DNA of 64,000 nt from Cephalotus follicularis (GCA_001972305.1 BDDD01001957.1:372001-436000); one strand, 5' to 3'. Numbered from the stretch's first letter, positions 11,803 to 24,863 are shown. The notes: generated by a model from the sequence alone, not told the origin. Numbers and translations: made by a program.

Positions 11803-13732
11803 GGAATAGACTACTGTGGTGGTGTTTATTTGATCTTCAGGTATTATTTAATTATTGCGGGATGAGAGAAAATAAAGCTAAAACGCTACTTTTCGAGCTA
11901 AAGTGGTTTGAAGTCAACGATCGGTTAAAGAGTGAACCCACTTAAGCGAGACAAATCAAGATTTAAGGCTCGGAAGATATTGAATATTAGGCTCATTTTG
12001 TTCATAAAATTATTTGGAGAATTTTTCGTTCTTGGGCTGACTCATTTTGAAGATCCGACGAAAAGATATCATAAGAAGAACAAAGGTTGAATTAATCAAA
12101 GTCTTTAGCAAGCCACGTGTCACCGCCATACCAGCCCATTCAATTTCTGCTGAATCAAAGCATTATCAACGCCTGAAGCATGCAATAAGTCCATGCGCAT
12201 TATGCATAAAGCCATCCATTCATCAGCCCACATGCGCCAATCAGACATCTCCAACCAACTTCAATCCATGCATGCATATAATCAAGTCTCACATGCGCCT
12301 CATGCCCAGCATCTCCATGCAGCCCAACAACGCATACGTGAAAACGTCCATACAGCCGGCCAATCATTCAACACGCATACTGTCAAGCCCAGCATTCACA
12401 TACATACTGCAAAGCCCATGCGCCTCACAAGTCATCCGCAAGCATTAAATTGTTTTAGGTTTTTTTTTAAAAGTGGGTCGTGTATTACATATATATAGAG
12501 CTGCAACGAAGACAATATTTTGAAGAGCAACGCAATTGAGAGCAGCAACGCACGGCGTACGACAATGGAGGAGAGGAAGAATTTATTGAAGATTATTGTT
12601 GCCTCTATCGTCATGTCCGGCTAAGTATTTTAATCCCTAGATGTAGATGAACCCATGTTATATATATTTGATAAGCATAAAAATGTGTGATTTTAATGAT
12701 ATATTTATTATATTTTTATGCTTGGAATAGACTACTGTGGTGGTGTTTATTTGATCTTCAGGTATTATTTAATTATTGCGGGATGAGAGAAAATAAAGCT
12801 AAAACGCTACTTTTCGAGCTAAAGTGGTTTGAAGTCAACGATCGGTTAAAGAGTGAACCCACTTAAGCGAGACAAGTAAAGATTTAAGGCTCGGAAGATA
12901 TTGAATATTAGGCTCATTTTGTTCATAAAATTATTTGGAGAATTTTTCGTTCTTGGGCTGACTCATTTTGAAGATCCGACGAAAAGATATCATAAGAGGA
13001 ACAAAGGTTGAATTAATCAAAGTCTTTAGCACGCCACGTGTCGCCGCCATACCAGCCCATTCAATTTCTGCTGAATCAAAGCATTATCAACGCCTGAAGC
13101 ATGCAATAAGTCCATGCGCATTATGCATAAAGCCATCCATTCATCAGCCCACATGCGCCAATCAGACATCTCCAACCAACTTCAATCCATGCATGCATAT
13201 AATCAAGTCTCACATGCGCCTCATGCCCAGCATCTCCATGCAGCCCAACAACGCATACGTGAAAACGTCCATACAGCCGGCCAATCATTCAACACGCATA
13301 CTGTCAAGCCCAGCATTCACATACAATCTGCAAAGCCCATGCGCCTCACAAGTCATCCCCAAGCATTAAATTGTTTTAGGTTTTTTTTTAAAAGTGGGTC
13401 GTGTATTACATATATATAGAGCTGCAACGAAGACAATATTTTGAAGAGCAACGCAATTGAGAGCAGCAACGCACGGCGTACGACAATGGAGGAGAGGAAG
13501 AATTTATTGAAGATTATTGTTGCCTCTATCGTCATGTCCGGCTAAGTATTTTAATCCCTAGATGTAGATGAACCCATGTTATATATATATTTTAATTTTG
13601 GTTTCAAGTTTAATTGCATGTTTGTGAGACAATTTTTCTTGTTAATGTAGTGACAACGTTAATGAGAATAATTTTTAATATATAAAATCTGTGTTAATGA
13701 CATGCAATATATTTTTTTTTTTGTGATTGAAC

Positions 13733-13920
13733 CAAAGACAGCCTTTAACCAATCAACCTTTTGAGAGTATCAGGGTTTGAAAGGATAGGTTGTACCTAGG
13801 TAAAATCACTAGTTTGTTGTGTTAATCAAAGACAGTCTTTAACCAATCAGCCTTTTGAGAGTATCAAGGTTTGACAGGATAGATTGTACCTAAGTTAATT
13901 CGGTAAATTTCTGCGCTAAA
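13733..13920. repeat. 94-bp tandem duplication inside the nested LTR
   Basis: CAAAGACAGCCTTTAACC at 13733 recurs at 13827 as CAAAGACAGTCTTTAACC, and the match continues through TTTTGAGAGTATCA and TTGTACCTA. Copies are clearly diverged, so this is older than the 921-bp duplication. Confidence 0.85.
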
Positions 13921-14276
13921 CTGAAACTTGTGCCATGAATTTGAATATATATATACATGCGGGGATTCTCACATCTACGGGATTGCTGTTTCATATTATT
14001 ATTTTTATTTATTTTGTTGGTTACGTTAGATATTTAATTTGAATTGTTTAGTTTTTCATTAAATTAGTTTAATTAAAAATCAATCATCTTTTCAATTTAT
14101 TTATTTGCATTGCTGGTTTAGATTAAATTAATTTAATATTTGTTATTTTTGTTTAGTGGCATCCTAGGTTTATTTTTATAGCATCTCCTTTCAGCTCTTC
14201 GTGGGAACGATCCCTACTTCCACTTGCTAAATTGTTAGATTAGGGTAATTTTGATTCGGCCTAACAACACCCATCA

Positions 14277-16644
14277 TGAACTGATCCAAATACTGTCTGA
14301 ACACTCGGTTCATCAGGTCCATGAAAGCCGCAGGAGCATTAGTCACACCAAAAGGCATAACTAAGAACTCATAATGGCCATATCTCGATCTGAAAGCCGT
14401 CTTCGGAATATCCTCCGGTCTGACTTTCAACTGGTGGTAGCCTGATCTCATGTCGAGCTTGGAAAACACTGTCGCTCCTCTAAGCTGATCAAACAGCTCA
14501 TCAATGTGTGGTAGAGGGTACTTATTCTTCACTGTAACTTTATTGAGCTGTCGGTAGTCAATACACATACGGAGCGATCCATCTTTCTTTTTGACAAAAA
14601 GAACCGGTGCTCCCCAGGGTGAAGCACTAGGTCTTATAAAACCTTTGTCAAGAAGATTCTGTAACTGTATCTTTAACTCTTTCAATTCTATCGGTGCCAT
14701 TCAGTACGATGCTCGAGAAATCGATGCAGTCCCTGGTATCAGATCAATCACAAATTCTATTTCTCTGTCTGGCGGCAACGACGTCGAATCCCGAGGAAAA
14801 ACATCTCCGAACTCGCAAACCACTGGAATATCCTCCAGTTCTGGCCGGCATCTGTCTGTATCGAGCACATGTGCCAGAAACCCCTAGCATCCCTGTCGTA
14901 ACAATCTGTCCGCATGTAAAGCCGAAATCATCGGAACAAACAATGGCTCTATGGTGCCAAGAAACCGAAAAGGTGGTCATCCCGGAGGACTAAAAACCAC
15001 TACTTTCCGATGACAATCCACCTGAGCAAAGCTAGCAGACAACCAATCTATGCCAAGAATCACATCTAGGCAATCCATCGGTAAAACAATAAGATCGGCT
15101 AACAAGCAACGATCATCAATCTCAACAATACAATCTCTACACACTCGATCGGTGGTCGCTGACTCACCGAGAGGTGTGGATACCTCCATAAAGAAAGGAA
15201 GGTACTCGGGTCTCAACCCAACATGGGAGACAAAATGCAATGCAATGAATGAATGGGATGAACCCGGATCAATAAGAACCCGCTCTGGAAGCTGAAAGAG
15301 TCGAATGGTACCTCCAATCACAACATCTGACCCTGCTGCAGCACTCGGTTCCATAGCAAACACTCTAGCCTGAACTATCGGAGCAGAACCCATAGGCTGC
15401 TTCCCCCTGGACTGCGAAGTCCCACGGGAAGAAGACGGTACACTAGCTGTCGGACTTGGTGGAGGCGGTGCCCGCTGTGTCTGATCAAATCCTCTAGGAC
15501 AAGAACTCCGAGGACAATCTCTAGCGATGTGGTGAGGACCACCACAAACCAAGCAATGGCCAAAGAACCATCTACAATTCTCAGAAGTATGGTTGGTCTT
15601 CTGACAATGCACACAAGGAACTGTAGCACTCTGATTACCACTCTCAAAAAGTCTGGAGGGTGTACCCTGACTAGGTGCTGAAGATCGGCCTCCTCGACGT
15701 GCGTTCCTTGATCTGCCTCTCCTCTGGGAACAGGACAGGTTCCCGCTATCCTGATTGCTACCCTGAGAACTAGGTGAGGGGCTACTATCTGTCTTCTGTG
15801 ATTTAGCACTGCCACTGTCACTACCACTCTGCCAAGAAGAAGGAGTAGGCCTGGTGCGAGCTGCATTCCTCATCAGTTTAGCCTTAGCTGCAATATCCTC
15901 AAGCTGCATAGCTCGGAAAGAAATATCTGATATGGAGGTCAACCCCAAGGGAGTCAAATGCCTCCTCAAATCCAATCTCAGTCCCCGAAGGAACTTCTTT
16001 GCTCAACGCTCTTGGCCTTCCACTAAATATGGGGCAGATCGGGCTAACTGGAAGAATCTTCCCTCACACTCAGCAACTGTCATGCTTCCTTGTACCAAGT
16101 TAGCAAATTCAATCTCTCTTCTGTCTATCTCTACCTGAGGGTAGTACCTTGCGTTGAATTCTCTTTTGAAGGCATCCCAAGAGCGGACTGTACCATTTCT
16201 TTTCCAATCTGTGTTAACCATAGCCCACCAGTGCTCGGCTTCTCCTTGGAGCATATACACTGTCAATACCAATCTCTGTTCATCATCACATCCCATGACC
16301 TCAAAGATCTTTTCCATATGGGTTAGCCAAGACTCAGCAAGGGTAGGATCAGGGAGTCCTACAAATTCTGGAGGCTGCAACTTTAAGAAGCGGCTCAACA
16401 TGTCTTCTCTCCTTGGTCTACGTTCCACTCTAGCCTGTTGGCGTCCCATCAGAGTATGCATCTGTGCCATAGTGGCACACAATTGTCTCCAAACCTCAGG
16501 GTCAGCACCCGCTGGTGGAGCATTGGGATCATACTCTGGAAAAGCATTACCAGGAGCCTGTTCATCATCAACAGGAGCTGGGGCAGGAGCAAGGGCAGGA
16601 GCATTCCTTCCACCCCATCGGCCACGCCTTCCTCTGTTTTCCAT
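14277..16644 (-). pseudogene. GypB gag-protease-RT (first half)
   Basis: From ATG at 16644: Gly/Arg-rich leader, retrotransposon gag domain (LQPPEFVGLPDP, AEHWWAMV, FNARYYPQ), two CCHC zinc knuckles (CVHCQKTNHTSENC and CLVCGGPHHIARDC), an aspartic protease motif (VLIDPGSSHSFI), then RT ([54 protein letters not shown]) up to the insertion point. Everything is in one frame, interrupted by TGA 16003-16005, TGA 14977-14979, TAG 14884-14886 and TGA 14701-14703. Most are where conserved Arg CGA is expected (for example the residue before MAPIELKEL). A single gag-pol frame is usual for chromoviruses. Confidence 0.9.
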
Positions 16645-16815
16645 TACTATAAGAGACAACAATGGGATGATCAGATGCAATCACTTTCAATTCCAATATC
16701 AATCTCTTTTCCAATAACAATAGCACGAATAAGCAAGAACACATATCATGCAAGTCCATTCAGTCAATCTCAATCAACGCATTTATATATACTTAGCTAG
16801 CAGGCCGACCAATGT

Positions 16816-16826
16816 CTCTGATACCA
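16816..16826 (-). other. GypB primer-binding site
   Basis: Minus strand TGGTATCAGAG, complementary to the 3' end of initiator Met tRNA, three bases inside the 5' LTR. This fixes 16830-19253 as the 5' LTR and the element orientation as minus. Confidence 0.9.
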
Positions 16827-16829
16827 TAC

Positions 16830-19253
16830 TGTAACACCCCGCCCCGCAGGGCAGACACGTGGCATTACACTCAATCCAAAACACAATACAATGGTCGGGA
16901 CTAGCAATATAAAAATGCGGAAAAACTTAAAACTTTGCAATATATATCAGTTGCGGAAGGTACAATACACTGATCCATACATACGATACAAATCCTTTAC
17001 AATACAAGTCTTTTCAATACATTAACAATCTTTCAATACAATATCTCCATACAATACATTCCAATTTCCACTACAAAGTCTCACAACCAGCTCCACGGTA
17101 CCCAAGCAGTCATGCGATCAACAGTCTTCAGTCCTTCTGTCCACTGCTACCTGCTGCCCTACCTATGCCGCACACAAAGGTACAACACAGCCCCACCCCG
17201 AAGGATGGGGCTAGCCACACCGGCTAAGCAGAAACCCCATGTAGCATGTATGCATGTACAATGTGCAGTATCGGTGACAATTTATACAATAACAATATGT
17301 GGTGTACAATATCAATGCATGACATGGCAAATGTAAATGTACAATTGGCGATCAGACTATCCGTATGACAGTGGCCAAACAGAACATACGGATAGGATCT
17401 ATACCAGTCAATCAATGGCAGACACTCAATGGTGGTGTATGAAACACCCAATCAATCAATCAATATCCTATAGAGCATGCGACCGGGTCAATTTAATGTC
17501 AATCGGTTAGCGGTGATCAATCCCACGGAAGTTAATCCTTCAAAAAGGGTGGGAGATCTATCTACGGTTTCCAGATTGATCAGGTCTGGAACTCATAGAT
17601 CTTCCAGCCTATGGCTGGGTCAATACAGTCCCGATGAGCTACAACTGAGGGAGCTACTGATACCGTTAGGGAGCTACGACCTCAAGGGAGCATCAATCGA
17701 CAATCAATCGGTACCGCTCGTCAGTGGGTCAATACAATACAATAAGTGAAACGATCGGCGGAATAGGCGGACAGAGTCAACGCCCTAACATGCCGACACG
17801 AATCATAAGGTCGCTCCATAGGATCCATACAATACAATCAATCAATCAATCGAGTCAATACAATATTGGGTAAAGTCAATAAGTGGTGGTGTCTAATGGA
17901 GAAATGGGAACGCGCGTCCATCGTACAGATTTAGGCTCGCAACAACACTCACGACTCAAGCAATCGATCGATGTAACAATACAACGTCGAAGCAAAGCAA
18001 TAAGTGGTGGTGCCTAATGGAGGGATGGGAACGTGCATCCATTTTACCGACTTAGACTCGCAGCAACACTCACGACTCAAGCAATCAATCGATCAGTCCA
18101 ATCATTAAAACTGTTTTCAAACACTTGAACACCTTAAGTGAGGCCCCGGTCAAGTGGCGATGTGAAAATAAGTAGAAAACTAGCTTTAAAACAGTTAAAA
18201 CTCCATTCAGTACATTAGGCATCGATGTCTTTAATGAAAGACGTCGACTCCTCTTTAAAATGGAGGAAAGACGCCAATGTCTTTAGAGAGACGTCGATGT
18301 CTTTCCTTGTTCATGTAGAGAATTGGCCAAAGACGTTGACGTCCTTTGAGAAAGGCGTCGACGCTTTTCAATAAAAACAGCCTGAGAATGCACATCGATC
18401 TTCGTCATCGACGTCTTTCCAGGGGAGAGACATCTCGAGGCAAAGACGTCGACGTCTTTAGAAAGACGTTAATGTCTTTACTGCAGAATCAAGGATAAAG
18501 GACTCGTATGAAAAAGACATCGACGCCTTTGGGCTAAGGGTCGACGTCTTTCCGGGCAGGGTCGATTTTTCTGGTAGAAAATGGGGCCGATCTCAATTCA
18601 AAATCCAATTTAAAGCCATTGTTTGAAAACCAAAGTTTGCAATCAATCATTTGAGGTTAGTAAGACTAGTTACAACCTAACAAATTCATTTCAATCATTC
18701 AATTTAGCAATTAGGTCAAGGGTTTGCTATAACCCCTAAAAACCTCAATTAAATCACTCAATCATTCAATTCAATCATGCAATTAAATCAATCAATCAAT
18801 AAAACAGTAGGCAATTCAGTAAAGAAGTCTTACCTATCACTAAAGCTTCAAAAGTTGAGCTAACGATCGATCAATCGGCTTAAAACGCCCAAATCCACTA
18901 CTTTCTTGTTCAATCGGTAAGCCACCACTTGTAATCACTGTCCTTGTCGATGGGGATGCAATTCCGGCTGCAAGGGAGGAAGATGGAGGCTCCAGCTAGA
19001 GAGAGAGAGGGAGAAGGATAGAGAGAGAAGAAGAAATGTGAATAATGAGAGAAAGAGAAAGAATTGACTTAAGTAGTCGATTCGATCAACTATCCGAAAC
19101 TCGGCCCAAAATCCTGACTATACATGCATATAATCAATACAATATCAATAGGTATAAGAATACCTCAATACAATACGGTTCAGTACGGTCCAATACGGTA
19201 CAATATGGTACGATGTATGCATGAATAGTACCAAAGGGAATTCGGTCGTCACA
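16830..19253 (-). mobile_element. GypB 5' LTR
   Basis: 2424 bp, TGTAACACCCCG at the left and GTCGTCACA at the right, followed by the target duplication CTTAG. Same sequence as 7929-9430 but with two blocks the partner lost. It contains the 121-bp tandem duplication, ATCAATCAATC-rich simple sequence and a long GTCGAC array (about 18221-18560). Being longer, it is probably closer to the original LTR. Confidence 0.92.
18221..18560. repeat. GTCGAC-core palindrome array, GypB 5' LTR
   Basis: At least ten cores of the AAAGACGTCGACGTCTTT type. Core starts include 18221, 18243, 18273, 18293, 18335, 18357, 18394, 18407, 18448 and 18468; many steps are 20-22 or near 42. One unit (18443-18458) is an almost perfect 16- to 18-bp palindrome. 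Variants GTTGAC, ATCGAT and GTTAAT differ mainly at the CpG. Confidence 0.88.
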
Positions 19254-22200
19254 CTTAGTGTCATTGTACTGAGTAGTCAGAATAAGCTCCAGGAGTTCCG
19301 GTTGTGCTCTAAGATTTTCCACAATAACTCCTCGGGAAACCATGAACGGATTCCAACTCTGAAACTCCTCTAATAGCTTCCACTCTGAAACCATTGCTCC
19401 AGCAATCATCGCCTTGCGACTCAGCACATCCGCCACTACATTCGCGTTTCCTGGGTGGTATTGAATGTTGCAGTTATATTCGTTGAAGAACTCCACCCAT
19501 CGTCTCTGTCTCATGTTGAGCTCCTTCTGGGAAAACAAATACTTTAAACTTTTATGGTCAGTGAAGATCTCAAATTGGGCGCCATAGAGGTAGTGTCTCC
19601 ATTTCTACAAAGTTAACACTAACTCAAGATCGTGTACGGGATAATTTTCTTTGTACGGCTTTAACTTTCTCGATGCGTATGCAATTACCCTACCATGTCG
19701 CATAAGGACACATCCCAATCCTCTCCCAGAAGCATCAGTATAGAAAGTAAAACCCTCATTACCCTCTAGTAATCCCAACACTGGAGCCGAAATCAACCGA
19801 CTCTTCAACTCTTGGAAACTTGCCTCACAAGAATCATCCCACACAAAACTTGACTTCTTCTGAGTCAACCGTTTCAGTGGTGTAGCAAGCTTGGAAAACC
19901 CTTTGATGAACCTTCAGTAGTAGCTAGCCAACCCCAAGAAGCTACGAACTTCAGTAACGCTCCTCGGTTGGGGCCAATCAATAATACTCTCTATCTTCGA
20001 AGGATCCATCGACTATCCTTCACTCGAAAGAAGGTGACCTTGGAAAGTCACATGATCCAGCCAAACTCGCACTTGCTGAATTTGGTGAACAACTGTTCCT
20101 TCCGCAATGTGTGCAACACAATCCTCAAGTGATGCATGTGTTCCTCAATGCCCTCGAATAAATCAGGATGTTGTCTAAGAATATAATGACAAACTGTTCA
20201 AGATAGGGCTGGAACACTCTGTTCATCAAACACATACAGGCTGGAGGAGCATTTGTCAAACCAAACGGCAGTATCAGAAACTCGTAATGCCCATATATGG
20301 TTCAAAATGCGATCTTCTCCACATCACCTTCTCGGATCCTCAGTTGATGATAACCTGTTCTCAGGTCAAGTTTGGAGAATACCGTAGAGCCTTGCAATTG
20401 GTCGAACAACTCCTCAATATGTGGCAGAGAACACTTGTTCTTCATAGTTACCTGATTCAGCAGCCTGTAATCGATGCATAGCCGCATCGATCCATCCTTC
20501 TTTTTCACAAACAGGACCGGTGCTCCCCACGGTGACATACTTGGTCTGGTGAAGCCCTTATCCAGATAATCCTGTAATTGAGTCGTCAAATCCTTCAGTT
20601 CAGTAGGAGCCATTACGTACGGAGCTTTTGATATAGGAACAGTCCCAGGCAATAGTTCAATGCTGAAATCTACATCTCTCTCCGGTGGCAACGAAGTGAG
20701 ATCATCCAGAAATACATCAGGAAAATCACATACAACAGGAACTTGTTCAACACTAGGCGTACCTTTCGTATGATCAATCACATACGCCAAATAGCCTTCG
20801 CATCCTTGCTTGAGATACTTCTGTGCTTGAGTATACGAAATGATAGGAGCAGAAACATTCTTCTCTCCGATAAACTTGCACTCAGTCCCATCTTGAAGGT
20901 AAAAGGTCATCATCTTGTTATAGAAATCAACACAAGCATGATGAGTATACAGCCAGTCCATTCCCAAGATTACATCGAAATCCCGGATAGGAAACACTAT
21001 CAAGTCAGCAGATAAGTGAATCCCAGCTACCATGACCTCACAATTTTTCATTATAGTATCAGATAGAAGACAAGTACCAGCTGGAGTACTCACCTCCAAT
21101 ACGTAAGGTAAGCTAGAAGTAAAACCATGCAAATTGCAAGCAAATTCAGATGCAATAAATGAATGTGTCGCACCAGGGTCAATCAATACATGAGCTAGTA
21201 TGCCAAATATAAAAATGGTACCTCCCACAACAGTAGTAGATTCTGGCCCATCATCTCTAGATAAGGTGTACACCCTACCTTTCACAATCCCTTTTCTGGT
21301 ATCCTTCCGCGATTGAGCAGCCGCAACACTACCACTCGCACCAGCACTTCCCTGTTTGCCGCGTGCTTGATCCCTCATCATTGAACACCCATTAAGCATA
21401 TGTTCTTGTGAACCACACCTCAAGCATTTCCCTATCTTTTTCCAGCACTCAGTCTCTTCATGGTTCTGGTGACCACAGAAAGTACATCCACCCGAATTCT
21501 GTTGACTGCATTGGCTAGGAGTCCTTGATCGTGAATTGCTGCGTCGAGAACCTCCTTGACCCCGGTTACCAAACTTTGATGATTTAGATGGATTGTTACT
21601 TCCCTGCCCTTGTGATTGTGCGGGCCTCGATTGATTAGTATGAGACCACTCCGCTCTCCTTTCATTAGCATCGGCTTCCTGAATCATAGCCCTTTCAGTA
21701 ATATCTACAAAAGAAGTTAGTAACAGCAACAAGTGTTTAGACCTGATGTTAGGTCAAAGGCCTTTTGGAAACCTTCGAATCATTCGTGATTCACCGTCCA
21801 CCAGATAGAGGGTATGCCTTGCCAATTCCACAAATCTAGTCTGGTACTGAGCTACCGTCATATCCCCTTGATGTAACGCCATCAGCTCGGTCTCCCTCTG
21901 GCCACGCTCTATCTGTGGTACATGAGTTCCAAGGAACTCAAACTGAAAGCTGTCCCAAGTCCTATCAAGTCTACGAGATTCCCGCTTTGCTTCAATCCTT
22001 TCCCACCAATAGGTAGCCTCGCCCCATAAGCGGTATACAGCAAAGTTGAGTTTCTGCTCATCAGTGCACTCCAAGGCAGCAAATATTTTCTCCAGGACTC
22101 TAATCCATTGTTCAGCCACAATAGCATTCAACTCGCCATTGAACATCGGAGGATTTTGTCTCATGAACCTCTCCAAATCTCTGCCAAATCCACCAGTATG

Positions 22201-22449
22201 AAAAGCTTTAGGAGCATGTTGATAGGCCCGGTTAGCCTCGTACATCTGCCAAATCTGCTCAATGTTCGTCGCATTCGGTTGAATTTGCTTCTAGAAGAGG
22301 TCAGCTATGCGGTCAAAATTACTCCCCTCTTCTTGCACTGGAGGAATATTCGCTCTTTCATTCACTGGCGGATCATGTTCATGCACTGGCGGTGCATTGA
22401 CCCCTTCGTCGACTCTGCGCCTTCCCCTTCTACCTCTTCGTAGTTCCAT
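19254..22449 (-). pseudogene. GypA gag-protease-RT-RNase H (first half)
   Basis: From ATG 22449: Arg-rich leader, gag domain (NPPMFNGEL, ATYWWERIEAK, FEFLGTHVP), two CCHC knuckles ([28 protein letters not shown]), protease ([12 protein letters not shown]), RT ([42 protein letters not shown]), RNase H ([30 protein letters not shown]) and the linker to 19254. Stops at 22291-22293 (TAG), 21754-21756 (TGA) and 20302-20304 (TGA), frameshifts at about 20040-20160 and a stop near 19605. The RT catalytic motif reads FLDN instead of FLDD (about 20171-20182). Same domain order as GypB but clearly a different family in sequence. Confidence 0.9.
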
Positions 22450-22529
22450 TCTGTTTCCTATAAGGAATGACATAATCATTAGGAAACAATTCACTTAATT
22501 ACCGAGAACGATAGCTTATTTAAAAATAA

Positions 22530-22541
22530 GCTCTGATACCA
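22530..22541 (-). other. GypA primer-binding site
   Basis: Minus strand TGGTATCAGAGC, complementary to initiator Met tRNA, three bases inside the 5' LTR at 22545. It sets the element boundary and orientation. Confidence 0.92.
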
Positions 22542-23859
22542 TGTTGTCACGCCCCGTTTTCCAATCCATAAAGACAACATATATGGTGATATCAATTATA
22601 AATAATAATCCTGCATTCAACATTAAATGAAGTTCATTAAACAAATAGCGGAAGCATTTAAAGCCGGATTATAAAATTATCCACACGCAGCCCATACTAC
22701 GTGCTTATACAATACTAACAATTATTCTTTTACATATTGGAATGTAAAACAACAACAATGGAGTATGATCGTTCATTTCAATACAAAACATAGTAAATAA
22801 CAACCTTAACGAAACAGAAGCTCTCCAATGAAGCTCCAGCAGCACTTCCCTGAACGTCTTCACTTAATCTGAAATTTTAGGGGGTTAGCCGTTGTCCTCA
22901 CTTGGCTAAGTAGGAATAAAGCATGAGAAAGAATATATAAATGTAACATGTATGGCAGTTATTTGAATAACATATGTAAATAAGTGTTCCAATATATGTA
23001 TGAGCAAACATGCCAAGTGGCCATAGACAATACAATTGAGGAATACCGCACAAGGGTAAAATCAATCAATACAGTGGTTTGAGTGTCACATGTCGCTAAC
23101 TCCTAATACCAACTGCGCACCACCTAACTATCACCCTACACTCCGAAGATGATAGATAAGGTCAATTCCGCCAGCATTTAGCGGGTAGGTAATAATCAAG
23201 ATCTGCATTGCAGATAAGTGTGGTGGGAACTCTAGCCAACTCCTGGCACATAGGACCACCCCGTAGCCAGTGATGTCTCCTATCACTCAACTAACGGCAA
23301 TAACATAGGCAAACAATTCAATCAATTCACTAGCAAAATTACATATGTTCATAATATGTAATATAGTAGTTATTTTCTTTTGAAATCATTTAACAATTCA
23401 GTAACCGTACCTCTCATTGGAGGAAATGGTAATCAGTACAGTAGTTGTGTCTTTTAAAGGAGAAAATCAGTAAATCGATTAACAATAAGTTTTCATTTAG
23501 GAAACCACAAAATAACCCATTTTGTGCTTATAGCACTAGTTGGTTCAATCATTAATATTAAGTGTAGCAATAGTATTTATAAACACTTAATAGCTATAAA
23601 GTATGTATAAGCATCATTAAACAGCAGTGAGCAATCACAATTCAAGGGTTCAACAAGATATTAGCATACCCTTGTCATTCATGCCCAACTCTCACACAAG
23701 GAGTGCATACGTTGTTTACTTTCTGTAATATAATTATCTAAGGCCAGGATTGACTGTTACGATCATCCCATGTGGAGGCTGGTATTTATACACAATTTAA
23801 AGTCTAACAGCAACTAATTATCAGCAATTTTTCACTTAATCATCGGTTGTTCCTAAGAA

Positions 23860-23956
23860 TAGCCGGCTGTTTTCATTAGGCAGTCGTCTGTTTGTCCTTA
23901 ACAGTCGACTGTTTACATTGAGCAGTCGACTGTTAGGATTAAACAGTCGACTGTTT
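23860..23956. repeat. Exact 21-bp-pitch GTCGAC array, GypA 5' LTR (downstream)
   Basis: Five units start at 23860, 23881, 23902, 23923 and 23944: four successive steps of exactly 21 bp. Each unit is CAGTCGACTGTT or a near variant (AGCCGGCTGTT, CAGTCGTCTGTT) followed by about nine bases that differ between units (TTCATTAGG, TGTCCTTAA, TACATTGAG, AGGATTAAA). Core and pitch are kept while spacers are not. Confidence 0.93.
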
Positions 23957-24863
23957 TGTCCAGAATCGTCAAGCAGTAGTCTAATAAAACAGAGTATGCA
24001 TGCCCTTAATCCAATTTCAATCAATCCATAACATGCAATCATATAGAAAACATCCAGGCATGATATACATATTATATCTTCTAAAACATGTCAAAACCCC
24101 TACCTCAATTGCTATCACGAAATCAAATTGAATTGATTTCTCTCTTTATGCTCCAAGTTCTTCAACCTCCAACTCAAACTCCCAATTTGTAGTAATTACT
24201 CTATATGGTTACATGTTTATAGGTTTAGATATCAAAACCAATAAGTTTAACCAGTTATCTAACCATGATAACAACAAAATCGAAACCAGATGCTTACAAT
24301 CAATTTTTCTAAGTTCCATTTTCCATTTCCTAACTAAATGTAAATTTCAATCTCTAATTTCCATGTTTATTATTGATGATCATGTTTAATTAGTAGGGTT
24401 AAAGAACGAACATGCTACTGTTCAACTATAACTTCAACAATAACAGAACTTGGAGCTTACCAGGAAATGAAAGCTTCAACTCCTCCTTTAAACTTCAATG
24501 CTTCAACATGCACCCAAGAATTTCTCCAGCAAGAGTTCCTCTATCCTCAATGTTTCTAACTCTCTAATCACTCATGCAGCCTCTGTTTATAAGGGAAATT
24601 CAATCCCATTTCAGTCGTTTCTCTTGTTTCCACATTTTCTCTTCTCTCTCTCACATGCATCTCTTCTTTCAATTTCTTTCTCACTTTTCTGCTGTGATTG
24701 CAGGATTGCAGGTGTGCAGGTCTTGCAAAATGAATAGAGAACATGCAAGACACCACTCTTGCATGTTGTACACTTGGTGGCACGCATCTGTCAAGCAAGA
24801 CATGTTTAGGCTGCCACTGCTCTGTTCTTACACGCCATGCACAGACACCTGTCTATGCCAGAC

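Larger units (their letters stand above)
11748..14276 (+). mobile_element. Nested LTR unit: truncated LTR joined to a full LTR, inside GypB RT
   Basis: Interrupts the GypB reverse transcriptase. Ends are TGATAAGC and ...CCATCA, and the 5-bp target duplication TGAAC is perfect (11743-11747 and 14277-14281). The first 921 bp (11748-12668) are repeated at 12669-13589 with roughly 1% difference, and the second copy runs on to 14276. I read this as the first 921 bp of one LTR fused to a complete 1608-bp LTR (12669-14276), with the internal region gone. The late part (CGTGGGAACGATCCCTACTT) resembles LTR 3' ends of Tat/Athila gypsy elements, which suggests + orientation. No credible coding: the 133-codon frames in each copy look fortuitous. 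Confidence 0.85.

Noticed and set aside
12047..13369. Two 133-codon open frames, nearly identical, in the 921-bp repeat
   Set aside because: They are open because the DNA is duplicated; composition is not protein-like, no domain is recognised, and they lie in LTR sequence.
23860..23956. CRISPR-like look of regularly spaced short palindromes
   Set aside because: The units are about 12 bp with 9-bp spacers in a plant LTR, with no cas genes; this is not a CRISPR array.
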